From assembly GCA_050304615.1 (NCBI GenBank), contig JBNLDW010000004.1, forward strand, positions 1 to 64,000: a DNA stretch of 64,000 nucleotides, given 5' to 3'. Below, piece by piece: positions 1 through 8,529 of the stretch (positions within the stretch are counted from its first letter, which is position 1; each line of letters opens with the position of its first letter). The stretch is from CBFDBF01 sp050304615. Lineage in GTDB: Bacteria; Pseudomonadota; Gammaproteobacteria; Chromatiales; Chromatiaceae. A program made the position numbers and the translations under genes. The notes beneath the pieces are model-generated. The model was not told the DNA's origin. It did not search any database and was given only the letters and a program-made list of their open reading frames with translations.

Positions 1-654
1 GATAGAGTATGCCTCGGAGAAGCTGTCAGCATCGTTAGCGACAGCGGTGGTAGCAAGGCCAGTGTCCATGCCAGGCTGCACGATAGCAGCAGCAATGGTC
101 AGACCGTTCATGTTCGGGCTGATGTAGGCCATAGCCTGGTCGACACGCAGATCAACAAAACCAAGACCCTGCAAGCTCAGCAGAGGTAAAGCTCCGGAGC
201 CAGCACCAATCAGCTCATCATCAGCGCCATTGCTGTTGTAGTCAGCAATAGTGTCACCGAATAAGTCCAGCGCACCAGTCGAGATCTTCAGCGGGGTGTC
301 GTGACGACCGACAACCGCGGTACCCCAACCACCGGTAAGACCGATGAAGCTATTGCGGTAACCGATGGTGTCGGCACCCGTAGCGCCGTCAATAGTGTTG
401 TTGCTGTTGTCAGTCGGCTGTACCGCCAGCTCAAGCTGCCATACAGCGGTCAGACCGTTGCCCAGGGCCTCAGTACCCTTGAAACCGAGGCGCGAGGCGT
501 GGCTGGAGATATCCCAACCATCAGCAGTATCAATATCACCATCATAGCTGCTAGTAGCGATATGCATCTGGCCGTAGATGGTGACGTCACCAGCCATAGC
601 GGCTGGGGCAGTCAGTGCAGCGGCAACCGCTGCTGTAAGAAGCTTTTTGTTCAT
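1..654 (-). CDS. Outer-membrane porin, N-terminal part (cut by window start)
   Basis: The minus-strand frame from the ATG at 654 stays open to base 1, giving 218 residues with no stop, so the 3' part lies outside the window. It begins with a signal peptide (MNKKLLTAAVAAALTAPAAMA) followed by a mature start GDVTIYGQMHIA, the usual first strand of general trimeric porins of beta- and gammaproteobacteria. Typical porin blocks follow: SRLGFKGTEALGNGL, AVWQLE, RNSFIGLTGGWGTAVVGRHDTP and AYISPNMNGL. The gene should form a 16-stranded barrel for passive solute uptake across the outer membrane. An AGGAG ribosome site lies just upstream. The family call is firm; substrate specificity cannot be read. 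No partner gene is adjacent. Confidence 0.93.
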   Translation of the reverse strand, partial: MNKKLLTAAVAAALTAPAAMAGDVTIYGQMHIATSSYDGDIDTADGWDISSHASRLGFKGTEALGNGLTAVWQLELAVQPTDNSNNTIDGATGADTIGYRNSFIGLTGGWGTAVVGRHDTPLKISTGALDLFGDTIADYNSNGADDELIGAGSGALPLLSLQGLGFVDLRVDQAMAYISPNMNGLTIAAAIVQPGMDTGLATTAVANDADSFSEAYSI

Positions 655-699
655 TTAGAACTCCTGCTTGTAGTTGATAAAAGTTATACAGCGTGGGAA

Positions 700-728
700 A
701 TAATAGACCCATGCCTAACTGTTTGCAA
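700..728 (-). promoter_or_regulatory. Candidate sigma-70 promoter of the porin gene
   Basis: On the minus strand, TTGCAA (723-728) and TATTAT (700-705) are separated by exactly 17 bp and lie about 50 bp upstream of the porin ATG. TATTAT matches five of six and TTGCAA four of six consensus bases. The position suits a short leader. Confidence 0.55.
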
Positions 729-1134
729 GCTTTTTTCAACAAAATACTGACATCTAAATATTTGTCGTTATTTTACCACAACAACCCAGTTATAAATGTC
801 AATAATATTCGAATATTTACTATTTATTCAATATGTTAGATGGATTTACCGCAAACCTATGATTGCTCTCATAACAACGGATCAGATGCTACATATATAC
901 CCTCTACATGAAAAAATAATACACAATATTGAGGTTATCACCCCTTCTCCGATTGCAACTGAAAAAAATAACCGTAAATCAGGGCGAAAAAGTCCAGGGA
1001 TATATGACTGTTGGTCGGTAGATATCAACTACCAATCCTAATTAGTAATAAATCACATAAAACCCACTAAAGCATAGGGACACAACGACCGATACTTTAC
1101 TGGTATGGAGACAAAAGTTTGTGAAGGTTTATTA
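729..1134. other. AT-rich intergenic stretch
   Basis: This stretch lies between the porin promoter and a small plus-strand gene. It is AT-rich and without clear ribosome sites. An open frame at 796-1041 has no ribosome site and a composition that looks non-coding. I see no RNA gene or long repeat here. Confidence 0.4.
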
Positions 1135-1329
1135 ATGAGACATATATTTACACTTGCTTGCGCTATTTATCTGCTAACATTCTCCCCGTACCTGTTGGCT
1201 AACCAGACGCTGATCATCGGCCCCGGCTACCACGGTACTGATTACATGCTGGCTGGCCCAGCGTTTAAAAGTATTGCGGCCAAGCCTGCCACTATGGAAA
1301 AATTAAGAAGTATTATTAGTAGCCACTAA
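1135..1329 (+). CDS. Small putative secreted protein
   Basis: A 64-residue product beginning MRHIFTLACAIYLLTFSPYLLAN, a convincing signal peptide, then a short mature part containing IIGPGYHGTDYML. An in-frame ATG at 1105 would add ten residues in front of the signal, so the ATG at 1135 is preferred although its ribosome site (AAGG) is weak. The stop is 19 bp before the next gene, with which it may be co-transcribed. I do not recognise a family. It may be a genuine short periplasmic protein or the stub of a longer decayed gene. Confidence 0.45.
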   Translation: MRHIFTLACAIYLLTFSPYLLANQTLIIGPGYHGTDYMLAGPAFKSIAAKPATMEKLRSIISSH

Positions 1330-1348
1330 GCGTAGGTAGGAGGATATT

Positions 1349-1669
1349 GTGGGGAAGAAAAAGAACCCTGAGGTGTCATCTAAAAAGGCCTCGAAAGAAA
1401 AGACTACGAAAGAAAAGGCCATAAAGAAAAAGGCCGTGAAGAAAAAGATCACGAAAAAGAAGGCTATTAAGGATAAGGAACCACAGAGCAAACCGGTAGA
1501 GACAGCTGAGTCAGGCGGGATAAATCGGGAGCAGCGTCTGGAGCTGATCCGCACCGCTGCCTATCATCTGGCCGAACAGCGCGGCTTTCACCCAGGCCTA
1601 GAGATGGATGATTGGCTGTTGGCCGAGCAGGATATCGAAGAGGTCTTTTTTCTGGATGATGATGAGTAG
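1349..1669 (+). CDS. DUF2934 protein with lysine-rich repeat tail
   Basis: The 106-residue product starts at a GTG preceded by a strong AGGAGG-like site. Residues 10-48 are a low-complexity Lys/Glu/Ala repeat (KEKTTKEKAIKKKAVKKK), comparable to histone H1-like bacterial tails and likely to bind nucleic acid. Residues 60-100 match the DUF2934 pattern: IRTAAYHLAEQRGF, HPGLEMDDWLLAEQDI. DUF2934 proteins are small and uncharacterised and often carry such basic tails. The C terminus is acidic (DDDE). Function is unknown; family assignment rests on the HPG..DDWL.AE motif. Confidence 0.8.
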   Translation: MGKKKNPEVSSKKASKEKTTKEKAIKKKAVKKKITKKKAIKDKEPQSKPVETAESGGINREQRLELIRTAAYHLAEQRGFHPGLEMDDWLLAEQDIEEVFFLDDDE

Positions 1670-1709
1670 AGATGTCTGGCAGTTTGGCCGCTAAAAACCA
1701 TGCCTGGCT

Positions 1710-1916
1710 TTAATCAGAACGGTTACGCAGCCGCACCAGACTCTGTATAAGGGCCGACTCCAGGGTCTTATAGGTATGCATCTGGGCCTTTTGATAGGCC
1801 GTCATTGGCTCCTCTTCCAACAGGGATAGACGGGCATCAAAATAGGCGATATCGGCCTCCAGCCCGCTTACGCTGGGTCTAGCCCATTTGTCCTCCTGTT
1901 CTACCGCATCGCCCAT
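1710..1916 (-). CDS. Small hypothetical protein
   Basis: A 68-residue soluble product, mostly helical and charged (LEADIAYFDARLSLLEEEPMTAYQKAQMHTYKTL), with no signal peptide or membrane segment. The helical heptad pattern around residues 20-60 suggests a short coiled coil. It lies convergent to the DUF2934 gene and divergent from fumarase. The ribosome site is weak. I recognise no named family; it looks like a real small gene from its amino-acid composition. Confidence 0.55.
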   Translation of the reverse strand: MGDAVEQEDKWARPSVSGLEADIAYFDARLSLLEEEPMTAYQKAQMHTYKTLESALIQSLVRLRNRSD

Positions 1917-2044
1917 TTTATGAATGTACCCTCAACTCCACTGCCTCTACACATATTAGCATCTGAGCAGTAATGAAATCACTTCTAATCATCTACTCTG
2001 CTCCTGGTTAGCGGCAGTAGCAGGCCTAAACTGCAGTTATTCGG

Positions 2045-2050
2045 TATAAT
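2045..2050 (+). promoter_or_regulatory. -10 element upstream of fumarase
   Basis: A perfect TATAAT lies about 48 bp upstream of the fumarase start. No good -35 hexamer is visible at 16-18 bp, so the promoter may depend on an activator. Confidence 0.45.
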
Positions 2051-2097
2051 GCCGAGTCTAAAAGAGCCGTCCAAATCAAATAACACGGGAAACAGCT

Positions 2098-3609
2098 ATG
2101 AGCACCATCCAACAGGAAGATTTTATCCAGAGTATTGCCGACGCCCTGCAATACATCTCTTACTACCACCCTGCAGACTATATTAAGTCTCTTACCGCAG
2201 CGTGGGAGAAGGAGGAGTCACCCGCAGCCAAGGATGCAATGGCCCAGATTCTGGTCAACTCCAGGATGTGCGCCGAGGGAAAACGGCCAATCTGTCAGGA
2301 TACCGGTATGGTAGTTGTGTTTCTGAAGATCGGTATGGATGTCCGCTGGGATGCAGAGATGGGGATAGAAGAGATGGCCAACGAGGGGGTGCGTCGGGGC
2401 TACACCAATCCTGATAACGTACTACGCGCCTCGATGGTGGCTGACCCTGCCGGGACACGCACCAACACGAAGGACAACACCCCGGCAGTAGTCCATATGG
2501 AGCTAGTCCCTGGTGATTGCGTTGAGGTGGGACTTGCCGCCAAGGGGGGCGGCTCTGAGAACAAGGCTAAGTTTGCCGTACTAAACCCTTCGGCCAGTGT
2601 AGTAGATTGGGTGCTGGAGACGGTACCAACCATGGGTGCCGGCTGGTGCCCTCCTGGGATGCTGGGTATCGGCATCGGCGGCTCTGCCGAAAAGGCAATG
2701 CTAATGGCCAAGGAGTCGCTACTGGAACATATCGATATCCATGAGCTAAAGGCCCGTGGACCACAAAACCGAGCCGAGGAGCTACGGCTGGAGCTGCACA
2801 CCAAGGTAAACGCCCTCGGCATCGGCGCCCAGGGGCTGGGGGGGCTGACCACGGTGCTGGACGTCAAGGTCAAAGATTACCCTACCCATGCCGCATCCCT
2901 GCCTGTGGCGATGATCCCCAACTGCGCCGCCACCCGCCATGTAGAGTTCACCCTGGATGGCACTGGCCCGGCAGACCTTAAGCCGCCCAGTCTGGATGTC
3001 TGGCCTGATATAACCCTGGAGGGGGCAGACAGTGCCCGCCGGGTCAATCTTGATACTATAAGTAGAGAGGAGATCGCCAGCTGGAAGGCGGGAGAGAGAA
3101 TACTGCTATCAGGCAAGCTGCTGACCGGTCGTGATGCGGCCCACAACCGGGTAAAGGGTCTGCTGGACAGAGGCGAACCCATGCCGGACGGGGTGGACTT
3201 CAAAGGCCGCTTTATCTACTACGTGGGACCAGTGGATCCGGTGAGAGATGAGGTGGTCGGCCCGGCTGGCCCAACCACCGCCACCCGCATGGATGGGTTT
3301 ACCGACATGATGCTGGGAGAGACCGGACTGATCGGCATGATAGGCAAGGCTGAGCGTGGTGCGGCCACGATTGAATCGATCAAAAAACATGGCGCAGTCT
3401 ATCTTATGGCCGTGGGTGGCGCCGCCTATCTGGTGGCAAAGGCGATCCGTTCCGCCCGCATTGTGGCCTTCGAGGATTTGGGGATGGAGGCTATCCGTGA
3501 ATTTGTAGTAGATGATATGCCGGTCACCGTGGCGGTAGACAGCCGGGGCAACTCGGTGCACCAGAGCGGCCCTGCTGAGTGGCGGGTAAAAATAGAAGAT
3601 ATCATGTAG
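2098..3609 (+). CDS. fumA: Fumarate hydratase, class I (iron-sulfur)
   Basis: The 503-residue protein interconverts fumarate and malate in the TCA cycle using an oxygen-sensitive [4Fe-4S] cluster. The N-terminal alpha domain carries KRPICQDTGM (cluster Cys), GSENKAKF, TMGAGWCPPGMLGIGIGG and the IPNCAATRH block with the further cluster cysteines. The C-terminal beta domain starts near residue 325 and includes GRDAAHNR, YYVGPVDP, GPAGPTTATRMD and GKAERG. Length matches one-polypeptide class I fumarases. The start follows a GGGAAA site at a suitable distance. It is a single gene with its own -10 element. The symbol is by homology class only, since fumA/fumB cannot be told apart here. Confidence 0.95.
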   Translation: MSTIQQEDFIQSIADALQYISYYHPADYIKSLTAAWEKEESPAAKDAMAQILVNSRMCAEGKRPICQDTGMVVVFLKIGMDVRWDAEMGIEEMANEGVRRGYTNPDNVLRASMVADPAGTRTNTKDNTPAVVHMELVPGDCVEVGLAAKGGGSENKAKFAVLNPSASVVDWVLETVPTMGAGWCPPGMLGIGIGGSAEKAMLMAKESLLEHIDIHELKARGPQNRAEELRLELHTKVNALGIGAQGLGGLTTVLDVKVKDYPTHAASLPVAMIPNCAATRHVEFTLDGTGPADLKPPSLDVWPDITLEGADSARRVNLDTISREEIASWKAGERILLSGKLLTGRDAAHNRVKGLLDRGEPMPDGVDFKGRFIYYVGPVDPVRDEVVGPAGPTTATRMDGFTDMMLGETGLIGMIGKAERGAATIESIKKHGAVYLMAVGGAAYLVAKAIRSARIVAFEDLGMEAIREFVVDDMPVTVAVDSRGNSVHQSGPAEWRVKIEDIM

Positions 3610-3762
3610 AGGTCGCTCCACGAGACTTCGATGCTCGGCGGAACAAACGATATTGGGGTGGCCACCCCATATCCGTTCGACGCAGGACGTATTCTCTCAT
3701 TTTGCATCGGTAACTATTTTCGCAACCTTAGGATTCTGTTGTCTTAACTTGCACCAATATCA

Positions 3763-4211
3763 GGCTACGAGCCTATTTCTTTTGCTTGCCCAAAAGAAAT
3801 AGGCGAAAGAAAAGGGCAACCGAGTATTCCACCCTACGGGTGCCATGCGCTTCTCGTTGCCAGCGGGGCTGTCCATACGGGGCATCCCTGCCCCGCTGGA
3901 CAGGGCCGACATCCCTGCCGCTTTCCTAAAGGTCTATTCCCGCTTGCGCCTGCGATGCTCGGCGGAACACACAGTTTTTAGATGCCCACCCAAAACCCGT
4001 TCGACGCAGCCAAGCACCGCAACGCTTGAAGGATTAGGCCCAAAGGGGCGCCACAGGGAAGTGGCGCCTCCATCGCGAGCAAGGGATTGCTCGTCGATGG
4101 AGCCCCTGAAGGCGTGAGGAGCGCTGGGTACCCGCGAAGCGGGCAAGTCGTCGGGCACGTTTTTCTTTCGTCCCTTTCTTTTACGTGCATAAAAGAAAGG
4201 GACTCGCAGCC
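3763..4211. repeat. Structured ~450-bp repeat, copy A
   Basis: This copy is closely similar in sequence and order to 52555-52999. Each end is a strong hairpin: left CCTATTTCTTTTG pairs with CAAAAGAAATAGG (near 3772-3803), right CCCTTTCTTTT pairs with AAAAGAAAGGG (near 4171-4201). Seen as a whole, the ends GGCTACGAGCC and CTCGCAGCC are inverted. Inside are more hairpins: CTGTCC...GGACAG (3869-3903), GGCGCCAC...GTGGCGCC (4047-4068) and a 35-nt hairpin at 4068-4102. Several small open frames on both strands overlap it but carry no conserved protein signals, so I treat it as non-coding. It sits between fumarase and the EF-hand protein. Confidence 0.85.
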
Positions 4212-4247
4212 TGACGCTAAGGCAGGGAAATGGCTTTGTTCTAGATG

Positions 4248-4405
4248 GGCTGCGAAACTGGTTACCGGCAATATTAGCCCCCCACCCCTCAAGGGGGTAC
4301 CGAGGTCCCTAGGGGGAGAGGGGATATATGTGGGGCTACGAAACTTACTACCAATTCCTAAATGGAAAGATAGAGTAATTGCGGGGGCTACAAAACTAAC
4401 CACCG
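4248..4405. repeat. Three copies of a GGCTACGAAACT-type repeat
   Basis: Three imperfect direct copies start at 4248, 4334 and 4386 (core GGCTRCGAAACT-n2-TACC). The same core occurs at 49973-50303, 52401-52520 and 53038-53057. Between the first two copies is a GC-rich block with CCCCTCAAGGGGG and a GGGGGAGAGGGGA tract. The unit follows copy A of the 450-bp repeat at about 37 bp, as it does at the other two loci. Confidence 0.7.
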
Positions 4406-4423
4406 GGATTGCTAAGAACCTCC

Positions 4424-5497
4424 TTACACCACCAGATCCAGTTGCTGAATGGTCCCAACACTCCCCTCTTCCCGCAGGAAGACTCCACTGTCCCGAACCA
4501 CCCCCAGGGTCTCATTGGCGCTGTCCTTCAGCAGAAATGGGGTCTCGATATGCCCCAGATAGATTGCGCCAATGCCCTGTTCACCCAGGGCCATCAGCCG
4601 ATCATTACCCTCTGCATCCTTTGACCATATACGCAGCCCTGCATAGATAGCATCGTTCTCATCGATCCACTGGTTGCCGTCCTCATCATAGGTGGCCAGT
4701 TCATCAAAACCCGCGCCGGTTTGAGGCCCAAACAGTTCACTGCCATCGTTGATCTCACCATCACCGTTCTTATCCAGCGCAAGAAAGCCGCTACCAGGCT
4801 TTACAAAGGCAATCTGATCGACCCGACCATCGGCATCGAGATCAAAGCTGAACTCCCGTTGGGTAAGCTCTGCCGCGGTTCCATCAAAGTTGATCACCAA
4901 TGGATCCTTCAGGGCATCTCCGGCCCGGATATTGATCTGCTGTGCGCTAAAGAACTCCCGACTCATATTAAGATTAATCTTGAAATCGATCTCCCTACCA
5001 TCTGCGGTGTGCACTACACCTTCAGCAGAGAATGAGGTTGATTCCGCTTCATAATGGGATTCGTAGTAATCATAGACCAGACCCCAGCCTTCCAGCTCAG
5101 GCGCCTCTACTTCTGCGGCTGCCTCGCCTGTCTCCGGCTCCATCCCACAACTCTCGATATCACAGGGACGCACGAGCTTGATCTCCTTACCGGTAAACCG
5201 CTCCACGATGAGCTGCAAGAGACTAAATTTAAAATCCCCCATAAGATCCTCTTCCTGAGTGTCCGGGACCAAAGCCTTCATCGGCTGCAGGGATTGCGCT
5301 TGATTTGACAGGGAGAGTTGCACGGAATGAACCTGGAGGGTTACCGCCAGCGCCCCTACACCGTTACGGCCACCTTCCACTGATACGGCTCTCGGCTCCC
5401 GACCGTCTTGCCAAACCGTCAGGGACTCCCGCCTCTCATGCCTGGTTTCTGCGGTGCGGTCGCTCATCATCTGGATATTGGATTCAGCGATCTTCAT
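4424..5497 (-). CDS. Hypothetical acidic protein with EF-hand-like calcium loops
   Basis: A 357-residue protein without signal peptide or membrane segment. Its C-terminal half has EF-hand-like loops of VCBS/dockerin type: DLDADGRVDQIAF, DKNGDGEINDGSELFG and DEDGNQWIDENDAIYAGLRIW. The pattern recurs in large calcium-binding proteins and in proteins of unknown function in marine gammaproteobacteria. The N-terminal third is polar and contains a Cys pair (RPCDIESCG). I chose the ATG at 5497 because GGGTGGTAACC precedes it; a GTG at 5506 is possible. Gene-poor repeats lie downstream and prfC lies upstream on the same strand. The molecular role is unknown. Confidence 0.75.
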   Translation of the reverse strand: MKIAESNIQMMSDRTAETRHERRESLTVWQDGREPRAVSVEGGRNGVGALAVTLQVHSVQLSLSNQAQSLQPMKALVPDTQEEDLMGDFKFSLLQLIVERFTGKEIKLVRPCDIESCGMEPETGEAAAEVEAPELEGWGLVYDYYESHYEAESTSFSAEGVVHTADGREIDFKINLNMSREFFSAQQINIRAGDALKDPLVINFDGTAAELTQREFSFDLDADGRVDQIAFVKPGSGFLALDKNGDGEINDGSELFGPQTGAGFDELATYDEDGNQWIDENDAIYAGLRIWSKDAEGNDRLMALGEQGIGAIYLGHIETPFLLKDSANETLGVVRDSGVFLREEGSVGTIQQLDLVV

Positions 5498-5743
5498 GGT
5501 TACCACCCACCGGCCGCGCTCGGCTCATGTCGTTTACTCACAAAAAGATACGTCCACTGCTACCTTAAGTAAGCGGCAGAAAGGACCATCACTTGAGTAA
5601 AAAGCAGGGAAAATTATTCCTAACTCATTGGGAACAAAAGGTTTTTTTGCCGACAACGCCAAACCGAACGGAGATGGTCAAGGCAGCAAAAGAGGCGTAA
5701 TCCGATCCCAGGATGACATTGCCAGCTACCGTAAGCTGTGTGT

Positions 5744-7324
5744 TTACAGCTCCCTAGTAGCAGCAAACCTCACTTCCGGCCAGCGCTCAATGGTCAAGTC
5801 CAGATTCACCCTGGTGGGTGCAAGATAGACCAGCTGCCCATCACCATCCTCGGCCAGATTGTCATGTGCCTTGGTCTTAAACTGCTCCAGCATCTTGGGA
5901 TCATCACACTGCACCCAGCGGGCGGTAGCCACATTGATCGGCTCTACCACCGCCTCCACGCCGTACTCCCCCTTCAGCCTATGGGCCGCCACATCAAACT
6001 GCAGGATACCCACTGCCCCCAGTATCATGTCGTTATTCCTGAGGGGACGAAACAGCTGGGTGGCACCCTCTTCACATAGCTGCAACACCCCTTTCTGTAG
6101 CGCCTTCATCCGTAACGGGTCCTTCAGTACCACGCGGCGGAAAAGCTCCGGGGCAAAATATGGAATGCCCTCATATTTCAACTCTTCCCCCTCGCTGAAG
6201 GTGTCACCAATCTGGATGGTACCGTGGTTATGCAGGCCGATGATGTCCCCCGGCCACGCCTCTTCCACATGGCGCCGTTCATCGGCCTGAAAGGTGATGG
6301 CATTGCTAATCTGAATACTCTTGCCAATACGCACATGGCGCATCTTCATTCCCTTTTTATAAGAGCCAGAGCAGACCCGAAGAAAGGCGATCCGGTCGCG
6401 GTGGGCTGGGTCCATGTTGGCCTGAATCTTAAACACGAAGCCAGAAAACTTGTTCTCAGACGGATCTACCAGACGCTGTCTAGTGTCCCGTGGCTGTGGC
6501 GCCGGGGCGTATTTAACAAAGGCGTCCAGCAGTTCCTTGACCCCAAAATTGTTGATGGCGGAACCAAAGAAGACAGGCGTTAGCTCGCCCCGCAGATAGG
6601 CATCTATATCCAGCTCATGGCTGGCGCCACGTATCAGCTCAATCTCTAAACGCAGCTCATCGGCCTGCCCCCCCAGCAGCTCATCCAGCCGTGGGTTATC
6701 CAGCCCAGCGACAACCTCGCCCTGCTGGATCTTGCCGCCATGGGTGGCAGAATATAAATGAGTCGTCTCGGTGCGCAGGTCAAATACCCCCTTGAAGCGC
6801 TTACCCATACCGATTGGCCAGGTGATAGGGGCACAGTTGATCTTGAGTACACTCTCTACCTCATCAATCAGCTCTGTCGGATCCCTCCCCTCCCTATCCA
6901 GCTTGTTGATAAAGGTGAGAATTGGGGTATTCCGCAGCCGGCACACCTCCATCAGTTTGATGGTGCGTGACTCCACACCCTTGGCCACGTCTATTACCAT
7001 CAGTGCGGAATCCACCGCCGTCAAGGTGCGGTAGGTATCCTCAGAGAAATCCTCATGCCCTGGGGTGTCCAGCAGGTTGATAATCTCATCGTCATAGGGA
7101 AACTGCATCACCGAAGAGGTAACCGAGATACCGCGCTGCTTCTCCATCTCCATCCAGTCGGAGGTGGCATGGCGTGCCGCCTTGCGCCCCTTCACCGTCC
7201 CCGCCATCTGAATGGCGCCTCCATAGAGCAGCAGTTTTTCCGTAAGCGTAGTCTTACCCGCATCTGGATGCGATATTATGGCGAAGGTGCGCCGTCGCCG
7301 TAATTGTGTGAGCAGTTCTGACAT
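5744..7324 (-). CDS. prfC: Peptide chain release factor 3
   Basis: The 526-residue GTPase recycles release factors RF1 and RF2 from the ribosome after termination. G-domain motifs are clear: SHPDAGKTTLTEKLL (G1), QRGISVTSS (G2), DTPGHEDFSEDTYRT (G3) and FINKLDREGRDP (G4). The RF3-specific region KGVFDLRTETTHLY follows, then domain 2 and a C-terminal domain with EFKTKAHDNL-like blocks near residues 470-500. Length equals the E. coli protein. It is transcribed alone, with a 237-bp gap to the downstream EF-hand protein. Confidence 0.97.
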   Translation of the reverse strand: MSELLTQLRRRRTFAIISHPDAGKTTLTEKLLLYGGAIQMAGTVKGRKAARHATSDWMEMEKQRGISVTSSVMQFPYDDEIINLLDTPGHEDFSEDTYRTLTAVDSALMVIDVAKGVESRTIKLMEVCRLRNTPILTFINKLDREGRDPTELIDEVESVLKINCAPITWPIGMGKRFKGVFDLRTETTHLYSATHGGKIQQGEVVAGLDNPRLDELLGGQADELRLEIELIRGASHELDIDAYLRGELTPVFFGSAINNFGVKELLDAFVKYAPAPQPRDTRQRLVDPSENKFSGFVFKIQANMDPAHRDRIAFLRVCSGSYKKGMKMRHVRIGKSIQISNAITFQADERRHVEEAWPGDIIGLHNHGTIQIGDTFSEGEELKYEGIPYFAPELFRRVVLKDPLRMKALQKGVLQLCEEGATQLFRPLRNNDMILGAVGILQFDVAAHRLKGEYGVEAVVEPINVATARWVQCDDPKMLEQFKTKAHDNLAEDGDGQLVYLAPTRVNLDLTIERWPEVRFAATREL

Positions 7325-7468
7325 CAGGGCTAAATTGATCCTGGAGAAAACAGGTGATTATACAGCATTGGGGCAACAATCAGAGGCTCCTTGTATAATA
7401 GCATTGAGACTACAGACCTGTTCTGCTATCGTGGCTAAGGTAAGCGGATAATTACAGGGGGTATAGAT

Positions 7469-7816
7469 ATGACTACTGCCAAAAAGAGTACCGAGAAAAA
7501 AGTTGAGCCGGTGGCCACAGAAAAAGAGGATGAGGCGATTTCTGAGAAGATACATAGAGCCACAGATAAGGGGCTGGAGATCTTTGACCCTATCACCGAT
7601 ACGGTGCGCGAGATCGTACTGAAGTTTGGTGAGATCATCCTTACGGTATCTATCATAATCGGCCTGGGAAGCGCCGTGATTGGTGGCCTGACCACCATGG
7701 GTAATGTGGGATTCTTCACCGGCCTAAACGCCATGTTCTCAGATAGCGTCAAGGTAATAATGGGGGCGCTGGTGATCTTTCTACTATTTGCAATCCACAA
7801 GAACACTAAGAGCTAA
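7469..7816 (+). CDS. Small two-helix membrane protein
   Basis: The 115-residue product has a charged N-terminal region (about residues 1-45, Lys/Glu rich) and two transmembrane segments, near residues 53-78 (IILTVSIIIGLGSAVIGGL) and 90-110 (VIMGALVIFLLFAIH). The ribosome site AGGGGG sits seven bases before the ATG. The tail HKNTKS is basic and should be cytoplasmic. It stands alone between prfC and rimI, on the opposite strand to both. I recognise no named family; it appears to be a conserved hypothetical inner-membrane protein. Confidence 0.65.
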   Translation: MTTAKKSTEKKVEPVATEKEDEAISEKIHRATDKGLEIFDPITDTVREIVLKFGEIILTVSIIIGLGSAVIGGLTTMGNVGFFTGLNAMFSDSVKVIMGALVIFLLFAIHKNTKS

Positions 7817-7886
7817 TTTCAAGACTGGAGGTTCTGCCGGGTCAGATTATGGCCCGACAGACCTACTGGTCTGTATTCCGCCTGCG

Positions 7887-8366
7887 TCATAGCGTGAAGG
7901 CCAGGATGATTGCATCCTCCCGCCCATTCTCTGCCGGATAGTAACCCCACCGTACTCCAAGCTCATTGAAACCGCTGCTCTCATAAAGGGAACGGGCACG
8001 CCTGTTGGAGGCACGAACCTCTAGAAAGACGCTGCCTGCATGGCAGGATCTGGCCTCACTCAATAGATGCTGTAAAAGACTGCGGCCCAACCCCTGGCCC
8101 TGTAGATCAGGATCGATACAGAGACTAAGTATCTGCGCCTCATCCGCACCTACCGCCATAATACCGTAGCCTATGATGCGCTCATCCAGATGGTACACGG
8201 GGCAGTAGTAGCCTGAACGTATACAATCCAGAAAATTACCTCTACTCCAGGGGAATGGATAGGCCCTCCGTTCCAATTCCATGACGACAGCCATGTCCTC
8301 CGCCTGCATGGAACGGATCTGCAACAGAGGGTCTTGAAGGATTGCACTCATCGAAACTCTCGACAT
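7887..8366 (-). CDS. rimI: Ribosomal protein S18 alanine N-acetyltransferase
   Basis: A 159-residue GNAT enzyme that acetylates the N-terminal alanine of S18. Core features are ERRAYPFPWSRGNF (typical RimI), the acetyl-CoA loop DPDLQGQGLGRSLL (R/Q-x-x-G-x-G/A) and LEVRASNRRARSLYESSGF with the Asn-Tyr motif, then RWGYYPAENGREDAIIL. An internal ATG five codons in is equally possible as start, since the first residues (MSRVS) are outside the conserved fold. It lies just downstream of the uracil-DNA glycosylase gene in the same direction, 163 bp apart. Confidence 0.93.
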   Translation of the reverse strand: MSRVSMSAILQDPLLQIRSMQAEDMAVVMELERRAYPFPWSRGNFLDCIRSGYYCPVYHLDERIIGYGIMAVGADEAQILSLCIDPDLQGQGLGRSLLQHLLSEARSCHAGSVFLEVRASNRRARSLYESSGFNELGVRWGYYPAENGREDAIILAFTL

Positions 8367-8400
8367 TCAAAACGATCATAAACGATAAAACACAGTGATT

Positions 8401-8482
8401 AAACGCAAAGAGCGCTAGGGTACAAATATTATTAACACAGACACTAACTCGAGTTTCCTCTGCGCCTTAGCGCCTCAGCGTT
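8401..8482. repeat. Imperfect inverted repeat
   Basis: AACGCAAAGAGCGCTAGG and CTTAGCGCCTCAGCGTT face each other across about 45 bp in the gap between rimI and the glycosylase gene. This type of sequence is a common dispersed inverted repeat in environmental proteobacteria. Confidence 0.5.
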
Positions 8483-8529
8483 ATATCCAAGTTTCTGATA
8501 GTACGGTACCTGTGGTTAAGCCACGGTAC

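Noticed and set aside
796..1041. 81-codon frame in the porin upstream region
   Set aside because: No ribosome site, AT-driven composition and no recognisable motif.
3845..4650. Open frames on both strands across the 450-bp repeat and its flank
   Set aside because: They overlap a hairpin-rich repeat, have no ribosome sites, and the two copies do not keep a shared reading frame with synonymous changes.
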